41,977 nt of DNA from Methanococcoides alaskense (GCF_031454185.1 NZ_JAVDQI010000012.1:1-41977), one strand, 5' to 3'; positions 6,909-15,605 are shown, counted from the first letter of the stretch. A program made the numbers and translations. Notes: generated by a model from the letters alone, not told the origin.

Positions 6909-8537
6909 TTGAAGGGACTAATACGGATCAATCATTTTCAAGGGAGGGATTATATAAACATACTATTTTGGCATGGATATTATCTTCATGGAAGCGGGAG
7001 CAATATTTTTGCTCTAAATATTTCCAGAGAATTTTCAAAGAAACATAGGGTATTTCTCTTTTCTCAGGAAAATAACTTTGAATATATTGAAGGGGTGAAA
7101 AATTTCATCACATTGGATGAAAGAGGAGATACAAAAGATGAAAAAAGTTTTTCATCAACCGGGTTTACAGCTGTCAGACCACATATAGGAGAACTGTTGC
7201 CGGTTTTCGTATACGATGATTACGAAGGATTCAAGGTTAAGATCGCTCCTGACCTAACTAATGAGGAGCTGGAAAGATACATTGAGCATAATGTGATTTC
7301 CTTAGTATCCTTCATAGAGAAAAATAATGTGGACATAATATATGCCAATCACTTTGCCATCGCACCTTATATAATGAAAAAAGTTAAAGAGATCACAGGT
7401 ACCCCCTATATCATTATCGGGCATGGAAGTTCACTTAATTATACTGTGGCAAAAGATGAAAGGTATATGGAACTTTCCTATGAAGGGTTCTTAGATGCCG
7501 AGAGTATCGTAATCCAAAGTGAATACATAAAAAAAAGATGTAAAGAAGTATATGGAAAATACAAAAGTTTCTTTGATGGGCCTAAGATAAAAATAGTCCC
7601 TGCAGGAGTAAACTTAGAGCAATTCAAAACCGATTTCACAAAGGAGCAGTTCAATGAAATTGCCAGACGTAAAGTTCTATCTTCAAAAGGGACCACTTCA
7701 CTGGTAAACAAAATCCTTTTTGAAAAAGCACAGGGTGAAACTTGCATAGAAAATCTCTATGAGCTAATTTTAGATACTGAGAAAAATGCTGATTACAGGG
7801 AGTTTGATAGGGATCTAGTAGAGAAAATCCCGGAAATAGGGGAAGATGAAAAGGGTATATGTTATGTGGGGAAGCTCATTATCTCCAAGGGAGTACAGCT
7901 TCTTATTATGAGCCTCCCGTACATATTCCGTGAGTCCCCTAAAACTGTTGTTAGTATAATAGGTTATGGTAAATTCCGTTATCCTTTGGAACTCCTTTCA
8001 AATGCGCTGATCACGGGAAACAAAAACCTTGTTGAGATGATCATTGAAAACGGTAGGTATCTGGAAAACGGACATGAAAAAGAGCCGCTTGAATTATGCA
8101 AAGCATTCTGGGAAAAATTAAGGGAAAATGGAAAAATAAACGAGTACATGGAACTTGCATCTAGAATCCCAAAGGATAAGGTGGTATTTACCGGGAAGCT
8201 GGATCACGATACACTGCCGTATATACTGCAACAAAATCACATGATAATAATCCCTTCCATATTCCCTGAATCATTTGGAATGGTTTGCGCCGAAGGGATG
8301 GCTCTAGGACTTGTCCCAGTAACTATGAATCATTCCGGGCTTAAGGAGGTCATCCCCTTTGAGGACAACTTGGTGGATTTGGATGAAAATGTGATCGAAT
8401 CACTGACAGCCAAAGTAAACCTTAACCTGAAAAAACTTAAAGAGGATAAGAATCTTCCACACCGCTTTATAGAAGAGGGGCATAAGTACTCATTTGAAGA
8501 GGTTGCAAATAATATTTTAAAACTCTACACCCCCTGA
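6909..8537 (+). CDS. GT4-type glycosyltransferase
   Basis: The open frame is 542 codons from TTG 6909. The protein has the GT-B layout: an N-terminal acceptor half with WHGYYLHGSGSN and a C-terminal donor half with ICYVGKLIISKGVQLL, KVVFTGKLDH and the EX7E motif Glu454/Glu462 in PESFGMVCAEGMALG. It should transfer a sugar from a nucleotide-sugar to a glycan or lipid; the substrate is unknown. The natural N-terminus is probably INILFWHGYY: GGAGGG at 6943-6948 lies five bases before an ATA codon at 6954 where ATG is expected. Either ATA is used, TTG 6909 is used, or the start is damaged. No other cell-surface sugar gene is adjacent. Confidence 0.85.
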   Translation: MKGLIRINHFQGRDYINILFWHGYYLHGSGSNIFALNISREFSKKHRVFLFSQENNFEYIEGVKNFITLDERGDTKDEKSFSSTGFTAVRPHIGELLPVFVYDDYEGFKVKIAPDLTNEELERYIEHNVISLVSFIEKNNVDIIYANHFAIAPYIMKKVKEITGTPYIIIGHGSSLNYTVAKDERYMELSYEGFLDAESIVIQSEYIKKRCKEVYGKYKSFFDGPKIKIVPAGVNLEQFKTDFTKEQFNEIARRKVLSSKGTTSLVNKILFEKAQGETCIENLYELILDTEKNADYREFDRDLVEKIPEIGEDEKGICYVGKLIISKGVQLLIMSLPYIFRESPKTVVSIIGYGKFRYPLELLSNALITGNKNLVEMIIENGRYLENGHEKEPLELCKAFWEKLRENGKINEYMELASRIPKDKVVFTGKLDHDTLPYILQQNHMIIIPSIFPESFGMVCAEGMALGLVPVTMNHSGLKEVIPFEDNLVDLDENVIESLTAKVNLNLKKLKEDKNLPHRFIEEGHKYSFEEVANNILKLYTP

Positions 8538-8607
8538 ATATGAAGGATGTAACTAATAGGATGTAGATTGTGAAAAGCGCTTCAAAGCCAGGAGTTTGTT
8601 CAGGTAC

Positions 8608-8838
8608 TTAGCAGATATATTCTTTTGGCTCTGTAGAAATCCTCAACCAAACTAAGCACACAACTTTGACATACCTGTCAAGGTTGTGTATCAACGCCTT
8701 GAACTTCACTTCTTTTACTTGGTTTCTATACTTTCTTGCACAAAGACTCTCCCCAATTCTCCAACCTTTTCCTAACATGAGCATTGAGAGTAAATGGTGA
8801 ATCACCCATAGCATCAGCTCCAAAGTTTTACATTTCAT
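8608..8838 (-). pseudogene. transposase C-terminal remnant fused to a DKPFTLN-type repeat
   Basis: Reading right to left, a degenerate DKPFTLN repeat (about 8758-8838) joins a frame with GESLCARKYRNQVKEVK and RYVKVVCLVWLRIS, which looks like the C-terminal end of an IS5-like transposase. Everything N-terminal is missing and the two parts are in different frames. The edge TTGGCTCTGTAGAAATCC near 8625 has a relative at about 22588-22605. It is a dead insertion sequence; the family assignment is tentative. Confidence 0.5.
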
Positions 8839-8865
8839 TCAAGCTTGTCAAATCATGTACGTTAG
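8825..8865. repeat. short dispersed repeat (CATTCAAG.ATGTCAAAT family), partial
   Basis: TTTTACATTTCATTCAAGCTTGTCAAATCATGTAC matches the beginning of longer copies at 20346-20430 and 22186-22280. In two of the three places it adjoins a DKPFTLN repeat, so the two may be parts of one element. Confidence 0.5.
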
Positions 8866-8929
8866 TTATCTTTAACAAAATTAAAAGAAAAGTTAAAGAG
8901 AGGAAAGAAGTGGAAAAGAGAACATACAC

Positions 8930-9099
8930 CAAAAATAAAAACAAAATAAAGGAACAGGGCTGACCTTCATCAACCCGTTCCAACTTTAGCGGCGGTGTAT
9001 GCAGCTTTTTCCAAGAAGCTCAATTGCCTGTCCCATGAACTGACCGATGGCCTCCGTGGAATCATAGGTCACTTCGATTCCCATTGAATCACACAAGAG
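8930..9099. repeat. about 170-base direct repeat, left copy flanking the radical SAM operon
   Basis: From AAAAACAAAATAAAGGAACAG to GAATCACACA this is near-identical to 12191-12361 in the same orientation, about 3.26 kb away. It holds a truncated version of the 50-codon ORF found intact in the right copy. Confidence 0.8.
8986..9099 (-). pseudogene. truncated copy of the 50-residue ORF at 12249-12401
   Basis: The frame reads LLLCDSMGIEVTYDSTEAI and ends GKSCIHRR before a TAA at 8986. It lacks the first part of the full ORF (MMEAPVKQKDITD). Homology stops abruptly at about 9099, where unrelated DNA begins. An internal ATG could still give 32 residues. Confidence 0.45.
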
Positions 9100-9156
9100 A
9101 AGAAGAAATAAAGAGATGTTTGTCTTATATTCTTAAACTTAACAAAAAAAGTAAAA

Positions 9157-9930
9157 TTAAAGAACTACTGACTTTAAGTATCTAAATACGATATTGTTAA
9201 ATTTATCATATTGTTCAATTGAGCATACGTGTCCACAATTCTCAATTATTTCGACTTGAGAATTGCTTATTTTCTTGCTATGCCTCAAAGTGTCTTTTAA
9301 AAAAAGGTGATCTTCATTTCCTGAAACATATAGGACCTGAACATTCTCATCTAATTCATCTAACCAGGTTAAACTTTTTTTTGTTTGTGGAACGATATCT
9401 ACCCATTTACAAAATTCCTCATAACCTAATTTTTTTGCTTCATTTACAAAAATAGCCCTTGATCGTTTATGATTTTTTTTGGGCATTATTATATAAGCAA
9501 AAAATCTGTAAAGGATCATATAATTGATTATTCTTTTAAATGTTATTGCTAAAAAAAGTAAGGATCTTGTTCTTATGTTGAACTTGATGATGCCCCCACC
9601 CATTATCAATGAATTTATTTTTTCAGGATAGAGTACAGCAAATCGTAGGCATATTAGAGAACTAAATGAAAAACCTATGAAGTGAGCCTTTTTAATTTTA
9701 TAGTGAGCTAATGTATTATTAATTAAGACACATATTTTGTCAAGGCTAAGTTCTTCATTTATTTTATTCTTATGCATTTCCAGCACAAGCAGGTTATAAT
9801 GTTTTGAAAAGAATTCAATTTGTTTCTTCCAGGTTCTTGCACTGCCTCCAAAACCATGAATAAAGGTGATCCACTCAACAGAATCACCCTTATAATGAAC
9901 TTCGGCATCAAACCTTTTTTCTTCTGCCAT
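9157..9930 (-). CDS. alpha/beta hydrolase fold protein
   Basis: This 257-residue protein has the features of the alpha/beta hydrolase fold: HGFGGS oxyanion segment (25-30), nucleophile Ser88 in GFSFS, an acid in GNEDHLF and the catalytic His in CGHVCSIEQ. The elbow reads GxSxS rather than GxSxG, a mild deviation. The cap region (about 115-160) is hydrophobic and basic, suggesting a membrane-near or lipid substrate; the reaction (esterase, lipase or thioesterase) is unknown. Its start overlaps the end of the radical SAM gene by 23 bases, so it is translationally coupled as the last gene of the operon. Confidence 0.83.
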   Translation of the reverse strand: MAEEKRFDAEVHYKGDSVEWITFIHGFGGSARTWKKQIEFFSKHYNLLVLEMHKNKINEELSLDKICVLINNTLAHYKIKKAHFIGFSFSSLICLRFAVLYPEKINSLIMGGGIIKFNIRTRSLLFLAITFKRIINYMILYRFFAYIIMPKKNHKRSRAIFVNEAKKLGYEEFCKWVDIVPQTKKSLTWLDELDENVQVLYVSGNEDHLFLKDTLRHSKKISNSQVEIIENCGHVCSIEQYDKFNNIVFRYLKSVVL

Positions 9931-11194
9931 CGGTTATTCCTTTCTTAAACGCAAGGTACTTCAAAAATTTAGGGAAGTTTTTTTGGTTATGCTCTGGCAT
10001 TTTTTTGAATAGTTCATCGGCCTTTTCTTTCCATTCTTCAGCCCTTTCAAAACTTTTCTTTGCAAGGTCCTCAGGTGATTCCGGATTGGACAAATGGGTC
10101 GATCTCGCATCCCCTTCATTAACCACATCAATGATTGCCTGAGGATTATCTATTAGCGGGCAGGGTCTTAATGGGTTTTGTGAAAATGGTTGTGCAGCCC
10201 TAAAGGCAGTGAAAAATTTAGACCTAAGAGCTTCAGCAAGTGATACTTCATGTATGTTTGAATCTGAATAGTGACAAAATGCACAGGGTTCAACATCACC
10301 TTTAGCATTAATGTGAACAAAACCAATGCCTGCACCAAGGCAACCAAATGCTAAGTGGCCGTTATTCCAAAAATCAATAATTACATAGTCGTGTTTTACG
10401 CAGTAATCCCTGATCTTTTCCTGGACATATGCTCTTTGTTCGGCAGTACATACCAAAGAGGTATCTGCAGTACTTCCCACTGGAATATATTGAAATAACC
10501 ACCCAAACCAAGCACCTTTTTCGCGCATATGATCAAGAAATTCATCACTCGCTATGGTTTTGTAGTTTTTAGAATGATAACAAGCTGAAAATGCAAATGC
10601 AATCTCTCTGGACTTCAAAATATCCATAGACCTGATCGCTTTATCATAAACACCCGCTCCTCTTCTAAAATCGTTTTCTTCTCTCGTCCCTTCAATACTT
10701 ATAAAAACATTTAAATTACCCAACTCAGCCATTTCATCAGCAAAGTCTTCATCGATCAAAGTGGCATTAGTGAACGCTCCAAATGTCATATTGTCATGCT
10801 TTTTGCATAATTTAAGGATATCTTCTTTCCTTAGTAGAGGTTCGCCACCTGTCATTAAGCAATCCATTATCCCTAAATTTTCAGCCTGATCTAATATATC
10901 ATCAAACTTTTCATATGAAATATTATGGCCACTTTCGTAATCTTGGGACCAGCAACCCTTACACTTCAAATTGCAGTCACTGGTTGGATCAACAAGAAGA
11001 ACTCTTGGAATAGAACTTTTATTTTTAAATCCATGATATAGTTCTTTTAAGGTAATGAAATTGCCCATGGTCAAATGAGTCGTTAGTCTTTTCGCTAAAA
11101 AGAATTGTTTACACCTATAGATGTAAGCTTTGTGATGCGGAAATGGAGGAATTTCTTCCTTATTTCCATTTACCATTAAATGTTTCAGTTGCAC
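9908..11194 (-). CDS. radical SAM protein with SPASM-like C-terminal cysteines
   Basis: The CX3CX2C motif that binds the SAM-cleaving [4Fe-4S] cluster is Cys74, Cys78 and Cys81 in DCNLKCKGC, followed by GGEPLL and the SIEGT strand of a radical SAM barrel. A second cysteine set (GCLGAGIG, EPCAFCH, RPCPLI, about 285-350) resembles a SPASM/twitch auxiliary-cluster domain. The last 60 residues are charged and helical. Members of this superfamily modify peptides, lipids or cofactors; the substrate here is unknown. No short precursor-peptide gene is obvious within the operon. It lies between a membrane-anchored protein gene (11-base gap) and the hydrolase (overlap). Confidence 0.87.
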   Translation of the reverse strand: MQLKHLMVNGNKEEIPPFPHHKAYIYRCKQFFLAKRLTTHLTMGNFITLKELYHGFKNKSSIPRVLLVDPTSDCNLKCKGCWSQDYESGHNISYEKFDDILDQAENLGIMDCLMTGGEPLLRKEDILKLCKKHDNMTFGAFTNATLIDEDFADEMAELGNLNVFISIEGTREENDFRRGAGVYDKAIRSMDILKSREIAFAFSACYHSKNYKTIASDEFLDHMREKGAWFGWLFQYIPVGSTADTSLVCTAEQRAYVQEKIRDYCVKHDYVIIDFWNNGHLAFGCLGAGIGFVHINAKGDVEPCAFCHYSDSNIHEVSLAEALRSKFFTAFRAAQPFSQNPLRPCPLIDNPQAIIDVVNEGDARSTHLSNPESPEDLAKKSFERAEEWKEKADELFKKMPEHNQKNFPKFLKYLAFKKGITDGRRKKV

Positions 11195-11205
11195 TCCTCC
11201 AAAAC

Positions 11206-11940
11206 TTACTTTTCAGTCACAGATACTTTCTGAGGAATAACTCCATCAAAAACAAATTCACCATTTGAATTAGATGTTAAACTATTGATCTCAAGTCCTG
11301 GAACAACAGTATATACCCGAGGGAAGTAATCTTCCATTACACTTACACTTTCATCAGCCATATATTCAGCTGGAAGTGGAGCAGGTCCAAGATTGAATAC
11401 TTCCGGATTTCCGCTTAATTTATTATCTGTAATGCTGATCTGTCCTTTACTATAGATATTTAATTTATCTGGTAGTGGAATAGGGATATCATCTGCAACA
11501 TCTGGATATAGATCGGCTTTAAGCCTTTTTATATCGACACTACTTGACCCTTCCATAGTCCCATCCGGTGAAACTTTTACTTGCAGATCATCAAACCACC
11601 AGAATGAAGGTGCGATCTCATTTAATAGAGCTGTTGACTCCTCTGCAGTTAAAGTAAATTGTTTCCTTTCATATTCTGAGAATTCGAAATTATAATCATG
11701 AATTGATTCTTTTGTTGCATCTTTTTTATATTCTTCTAATGCTTCGCCAGTCAACCCATTATATTCTATTTCCATACCCGTTTTTTCCAAAGCACTCAGA
11801 TAATCCTCATGGGTATATTCAACCCCCAGATCTTTAGGTCCGAGTAATGAAAAACTTGCATAAGCAGAAAATACACCACCTATGATCAATAGAAAAGCTA
11901 TCATGAATACATACTTAACTTTACTCTTTTCTTCGCTCAT
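11206..11940 (-). CDS. membrane-anchored extracytoplasmic protein, possible lipid-binding fold
   Basis: The 244 residues start with a charged cytoplasmic tip and one membrane segment (about 9-28, YVFMIAFLLIIGGVFSAYAS) followed by a soluble extracellular part. The region ESTALLNEI through SPDGTMEGSSSVDIKRL is reminiscent of DUF2140/YpmS- or LmeA-like proteins that bind lipids, but that resemblance is weak. GGTGAT lies five bases before the ATG. As the first gene of the operon it is the probable partner, scaffold or target of the radical SAM enzyme and hydrolase; this is inference from context. Confidence 0.7.
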   Translation of the reverse strand: MSEEKSKVKYVFMIAFLLIIGGVFSAYASFSLLGPKDLGVEYTHEDYLSALEKTGMEIEYNGLTGEALEEYKKDATKESIHDYNFEFSEYERKQFTLTAEESTALLNEIAPSFWWFDDLQVKVSPDGTMEGSSSVDIKRLKADLYPDVADDIPIPLPDKLNIYSKGQISITDNKLSGNPEVFNLGPAPLPAEYMADESVSVMEDYFPRVYTVVPGLEINSLTSNSNGEFVFDGVIPQKVSVTEK

Positions 11941-11987
11941 TGTATCACCTACACATTATTCCATATCAGTAATAATAATCTCGAAGC

Positions 11988-12001
11988 TATTCTATATAAA
12001 T
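11988..12001 (-). promoter_or_regulatory. TATA box of the membrane protein/radical SAM/hydrolase operon
   Basis: On the minus strand AATTTATATAGAAT lies about 55 bases before the ATG at 11940. Initiation near 11968 would give a leader of about 28 bases including the GGTGAT ribosome site. Confidence 0.5.
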
Positions 12002-12140
12002 TAATATCCTAATATATACAGTCAATGATAATAATTTAATTAATAAGCTTAATTTGCATGTTAAAATTGTATTAATAATTCGATTTTATCATATAATTGA
12101 AACTTTTAGATTAATTTAGTACTTTTTCACTATATATCGA

Positions 12141-12152
12141 AGTGTGCACACT
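12141..12152. promoter_or_regulatory. 12-base perfect palindrome in A+T-rich spacer
   Basis: AGTGTGCACACT is fully self-complementary and follows TATATATCG by one base. It sits in the spacer (12002-12190) upstream of the radical SAM operon promoter. It could be an operator, but the regulator is unknown. Confidence 0.3.
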
Positions 12153-12190
12153 GAAAAAAGAGAGTGGAGAAGAATGAAAAAGGAAAGAAG

Positions 12191-12361
12191 CCATACAACA
12201 AAAACAAAATGAAGGAACAGGGCTAACCTTCATCAACCCGTTTCAATATTAACGGCTGTGTATGCAGCTTTTTCCAAGAAGCTCAATTGCCTGTTCCATG
12301 AACTGATCGATGGCCTCCGTAGGATCATAGGTCACTTCAGTTCCCATTGAATCACACAGGA
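12191..12361. repeat. about 170-base direct repeat, right copy flanking the radical SAM operon
   Basis: This matches 8930-9099 from the AAAACAAAAT start through GAATCACACAGGAG. The right copy contains the 3' two-thirds of the intact 50-codon ORF, so it is likely the source and the left copy the duplicate. Confidence 0.8.
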
Positions 12362-12401
12362 GATCTGTGATATCCTTTTGTTTTACAGGTGCTTCCATCA
12401 T
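12249..12401 (-). CDS. 50-residue hypothetical protein
   Basis: From ATG 12401 (or 12398) to TAA 12249 the frame reads MMEAPVKQKDITDLLCDSMG and ends GKSCIHSR. It starts 14 bases after the stop of the surface protein gene on the same strand, so it may be cotranscribed. No good ribosome site is visible. Differences from the copy at 8986-9099 include several changes (D/G, E/G, S/R) but no frameshift. It is acidic and probably helical with two Cys; no family recognised. Confidence 0.45.
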   Translation of the reverse strand: MMEAPVKQKDITDLLCDSMGTEVTYDPTEAIDQFMEQAIELLGKSCIHSR

Positions 12402-12415
12402 TTTCAATTAATATC

Positions 12416-14365
12416 TCAATTATCCATCCTTCTCAAAAACAACAAGGCCCCTCCAATTGCTGATGCTGCCAGCAAGAAACTGAATCCAGGGGTTTCATCT
12501 GCTGGTCCATCCATAGCAATATCTTCTGCCACTTCATCTGATGAGATTTCATCCACCATTGCTTCTTCCACTGGAACTTCATCCACCATTGCTTCTCCCA
12601 CTGGGACTTCATCCATCACTGCTTCATCAGTTGCAGAACCTACAGGCCCTTCATCTGGTTCCTCGACCTGTGGGACCTCCACGAAGAATGAAGTATATGG
12701 AGTGACAAAACCATATTCTAAAGACAGGGTTGTGACCTCTGAAACAAGTTCATCCGTTTCGCCCTCTACCTTCATCCTGTCAAGCTTGCTCATTATATTA
12801 TTGTAAGCCCATAGTCTTACAACGAAGTCGTTCTTTTCCTCCGGCTGTACAATGAACTCACGTTCAAAAACATGGTTGCCCGACCTGGTATTTCCATCCA
12901 CTCTGGCAATGACGGTTTCTGCATCCTGATCGTATTTACCCAAGAGCATAACTTCTGAACCAACGAACAGATGTTTCTTTCCCGTAAGAACGGTATTGTA
13001 TACCTGTTCATCATATGAGAATATCAGGTCAGATACCAGAGGTGTGGAGATAGTATCATAGAAGTTACTTATGCCGCTTGATGCTTCAGTATCAGGCTCA
13101 AAGTACACAGCAATTCCCCCGTTCTCGAGACTTAATGCCTGCAGGAAATTGAAATCATAATCATATTCCCTACCAAAAGCAATTGAAAATATTGATGCAT
13201 TGATCACGTTAGCCTCCAGCACATTTTGTCTGATAACTGCAGTTGATTCGATTCCGTCAGTAGGCATCCCATCTGTAAGAAAGACGATTATAGGAACATT
13301 GTCACTTCCAGCATTGAACAGGTCAAGTGAAGCTAACAGTGCATCATTGATATTGGTGCCTCCATATGCAGTCGTGTCAGTTACCAGTTCAACTGATTGA
13401 ACCTTATTGGCATCATTTACCATTAAAATTTCATTGCCAGGTGTTCTGACAAAAGAATCAAAGAATACAACATTAAATCTGTCACCCTCGGGAAGGTCAT
13501 TGATGATCTGTGAAAAAGCTGTCCGGACCTGCTGGATCTTCAAACCACTCATGGAACCGGACTTGTCGATCACAAAGATGATGTCCTTGTTCAATGGTGA
13601 TGTACCAATTTCCTTTTCCGTAGGAGAGAAGGTGTGCATGAAATATCCCTGACCATCGCTTTCATAGAAGATCATGTTACCATTGAGAGGTGTATTTTCG
13701 GTCTTGAAAACAACTTTCAGATCCTGCCCGGGAAGTCCGACATCAGTATATCTGACACGGGCACTATTAGTATCCGGGTAAGTTATATCTGATATGAAAC
13801 CCGGGGTTCCAACACTCAATACATCTGTTGATGAATCAATATCTATGGATACCTGCAGATCATTCACAACATGGTTGCTACGCAAATATTGTAAGTACTC
13901 GTATTCATCCAGTGTTCTTGTAAGAGCCTGCTCATAGGTGAGTTTCACTACAATACTCTGATTAGCCTCAAAATTAAGGGAATACGAAAATAGTTCGGAA
14001 TCTCTGGTTTCCAGGAGACCTGCAGTTCTACCCCCAGAGGCAGCTTCTTCGAACTTTTGCTGTGCTTCGGCCTTCTTCAATATATCAGCCTGATATTCCT
14101 CACCATCAATGCTTATGGAAAAACCTGACAAAAATGCTTTCTCAGGTATCAGGAACTCAAACTTGTCCGTAATTGCAAAATTGTTCCCATTGTCCAGCTT
14201 TTCTTCCACCGTAGTGATCGCATAACCATCATTGATATTGACATCTATGTTCAGGTAATCGACTTCTGCATTAGACTGTGCATTTGCAGGAACTATCAGC
14301 AGCAGACACATAAAAATGATCAATGCCCCAGTTATAGCTCCAGCTAATCTCCTTTTAGACTCCAT
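12416..14365 (-). CDS. VIT plus von Willebrand A surface protein with PGF-CTERM anchor
   Basis: I start it at ATG 14365 (649 residues), about nine bases after GGGGTG; the frame extends to a TTG at 14383. A signal peptide (hydrophobic about 9-29, ending ANAQS) leads to a VIT-type beta domain (about 35-165) and a vWA domain with the MIDAS DKSGS at Asp267-Ser271, TDTTAYGGTN and FLTDGMPTDG. Near the C-terminus is an acidic repeat linker (E/VEEAMVDEVPV-type units), then ETPGFSF (PGF at 626-628), a hydrophobic helix and the basic end RRMDN. That tail is the PGF-CTERM signal removed by archaeosortase A during lipid anchoring. It should be an extracellular, metal-dependent adhesion or sensing protein; the ligand is unknown. 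Confidence 0.9.
   Translation of the reverse strand: MESKRRLAGAITGALIIFMCLLLIVPANAQSNAEVDYLNIDVNINDGYAITTVEEKLDNGNNFAITDKFEFLIPEKAFLSGFSISIDGEEYQADILKKAEAQQKFEEAASGGRTAGLLETRDSELFSYSLNFEANQSIVVKLTYEQALTRTLDEYEYLQYLRSNHVVNDLQVSIDIDSSTDVLSVGTPGFISDITYPDTNSARVRYTDVGLPGQDLKVVFKTENTPLNGNMIFYESDGQGYFMHTFSPTEKEIGTSPLNKDIIFVIDKSGSMSGLKIQQVRTAFSQIINDLPEGDRFNVVFFDSFVRTPGNEILMVNDANKVQSVELVTDTTAYGGTNINDALLASLDLFNAGSDNVPIIVFLTDGMPTDGIESTAVIRQNVLEANVINASIFSIAFGREYDYDFNFLQALSLENGGIAVYFEPDTEASSGISNFYDTISTPLVSDLIFSYDEQVYNTVLTGKKHLFVGSEVMLLGKYDQDAETVIARVDGNTRSGNHVFEREFIVQPEEKNDFVVRLWAYNNIMSKLDRMKVEGETDELVSEVTTLSLEYGFVTPYTSFFVEVPQVEEPDEGPVGSATDEAVMDEVPVGEAMVDEVPVEEAMVDEISSDEVAEDIAMDGPADETPGFSFLLAASAIGGALLFLRRMDN
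12525..12620 (-). repeat. in-frame tandem repeat in the acidic stalk of the vWA protein
   Basis: Units encoding variations of EAMVDEVPVG recur about every 30 bases (TCCACCATTGCTTCTTCCACT and relatives). The copies differ by several bases. Such stalks vary in length between strains by slippage and hold the domain away from the membrane. Confidence 0.65.
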
Positions 14366-14399
14366 ATTTTTCGTACACCCCAATTAATACTGGCTAATA

Positions 14400-14409
14400 T
14401 TATAAATAA
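14400..14409 (-). promoter_or_regulatory. putative TATA box of the vWA protein gene
   Basis: On the minus strand TTTATTTATAATATT covers this position, about 35-45 bases before ATG 14365. The leader would be short and contain the GGGGTG site. Confidence 0.4.
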
Positions 14410-14632
14410 ATGAGATATGAATATAAAAACGTTTAGCCATTTGATTTATTTCAAGATCTCTAAGTAAATTTATTGAACAATTAAAAAACTAAACTTGCTA
14501 CTCTCCAATATCCAAATGGGTCATTTTGATGGGATATGATTAGTAGGGAGATAGGAAGATAATGAATTACAATCAGTTCCTAAAATACATATCCATATTA
14601 CTGACCATCATTTATTATGAAATATTAGAACC
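14410..14632. other. intergenic, no gene seen
   Basis: A+T-rich DNA between the vWA gene and the broken methyltransferase. No convincing frame, repeat or hairpin was seen. Confidence 0.4.
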
Positions 14633-15483
14633 TTAAACTTTTTTACCAACACCAAGAACATACCCCACATACTTCGAAGTGGATCTCTTATTCAACAGTA
14701 TCCTTTTACCCCTGCTGATCTGCTTGAACCTGTTCCTTATCTTCCTGCTTGACAAAGCATATCTGGTCATTCCGATCATCGGCCCCAGGAACAACTTGGC
14801 AAATTTCCCGATCCCACCCATTGCCCTGATCACCAGTTTTAGTTCATTCACATTCACAGAGACCTTATGTTTGTGCACATGAACCTCGTTCAATCCCGCT
14901 CTTTCGAGCCGCTGTTCCCACTCTTCAGGAGAATTGAGAGAAAAAGGCAACTGTGTTATCTCAGTAAAGATGCGTTCAGCCTCCATGATCTCTTTCCCTA
15001 TGGCTGGAGGGATGTCCACATCCCTGTACATCTCATTGATCCCCACCATGCCTCCGGGCTTCAATACCCGTACGAATTCCCGGAACGCTTTATCCATATC
15101 AAGGAACTGTGCCACGAACTCGGTGATCACCGCATCATAAGTACCAGGCTCAAAGGGCAGGTCATAGGCATCACCGACACGGAATTCCACCCGACCCCCA
15201 AGACCTAAACTCTCTGCCCTCTCCTTTGCTTTTCTGATGGATACCTCTGCAATATCGACACCAACAACAGAACAATCTAACTTTTCAACCACAAAACATG
15301 CACTGAACCCTGTGCCACATCCAACCATCAGCACCTTGCTGTCTTTGTTGATCTAGCAAAGTTCAGCCAATCTTTTCGTTGACGTTAACCACCCACATGA
15401 AAATATGGCACTCCAAGATAGCTCATAAGATCATAGTAGCCCAGACCTTCGATCTCTTCCATTGAAAGGTCTTTCTTTTGCAT
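14633..15483 (-). pseudogene. class I SAM-dependent methyltransferase, broken by frameshift and amber codon
   Basis: Starting at ATG 15483 the frame reads MQKKDLSMEEIEGLGYYDLM and on to YFHVGG, where a one-base loss near 15392 puts it out of frame. In the next frame LTSTKRLAELC leads to an in-frame TAG at 15353-15355, then INKDSKVLMVGCGTGFS, which contains motif I, and stays open to 14633. The remaining 233 codons (from about 15334) carry VGVDI, the GDAYDLPFEPGTYDAV segment and LKPGG. An intact version would be about 283 residues. TAG can be pyrrolysine in Methanosarcinales, but the additional frameshift favours a pseudogene. A shortened protein starting at Met 15334 would lack the N-terminal helix. 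Confidence 0.75.
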
Positions 15484-15605
15484 GATAACCCCACTTTGAC
15501 AGTCAGACTTGTTCAAAAATAAATAAATCTAACAATATCGATATTAAATAGAGATAAATTAAAAAAAGAAAGAGTAATTGGCTTTACTGTCAGTAGCCTG
15601 ATAAT

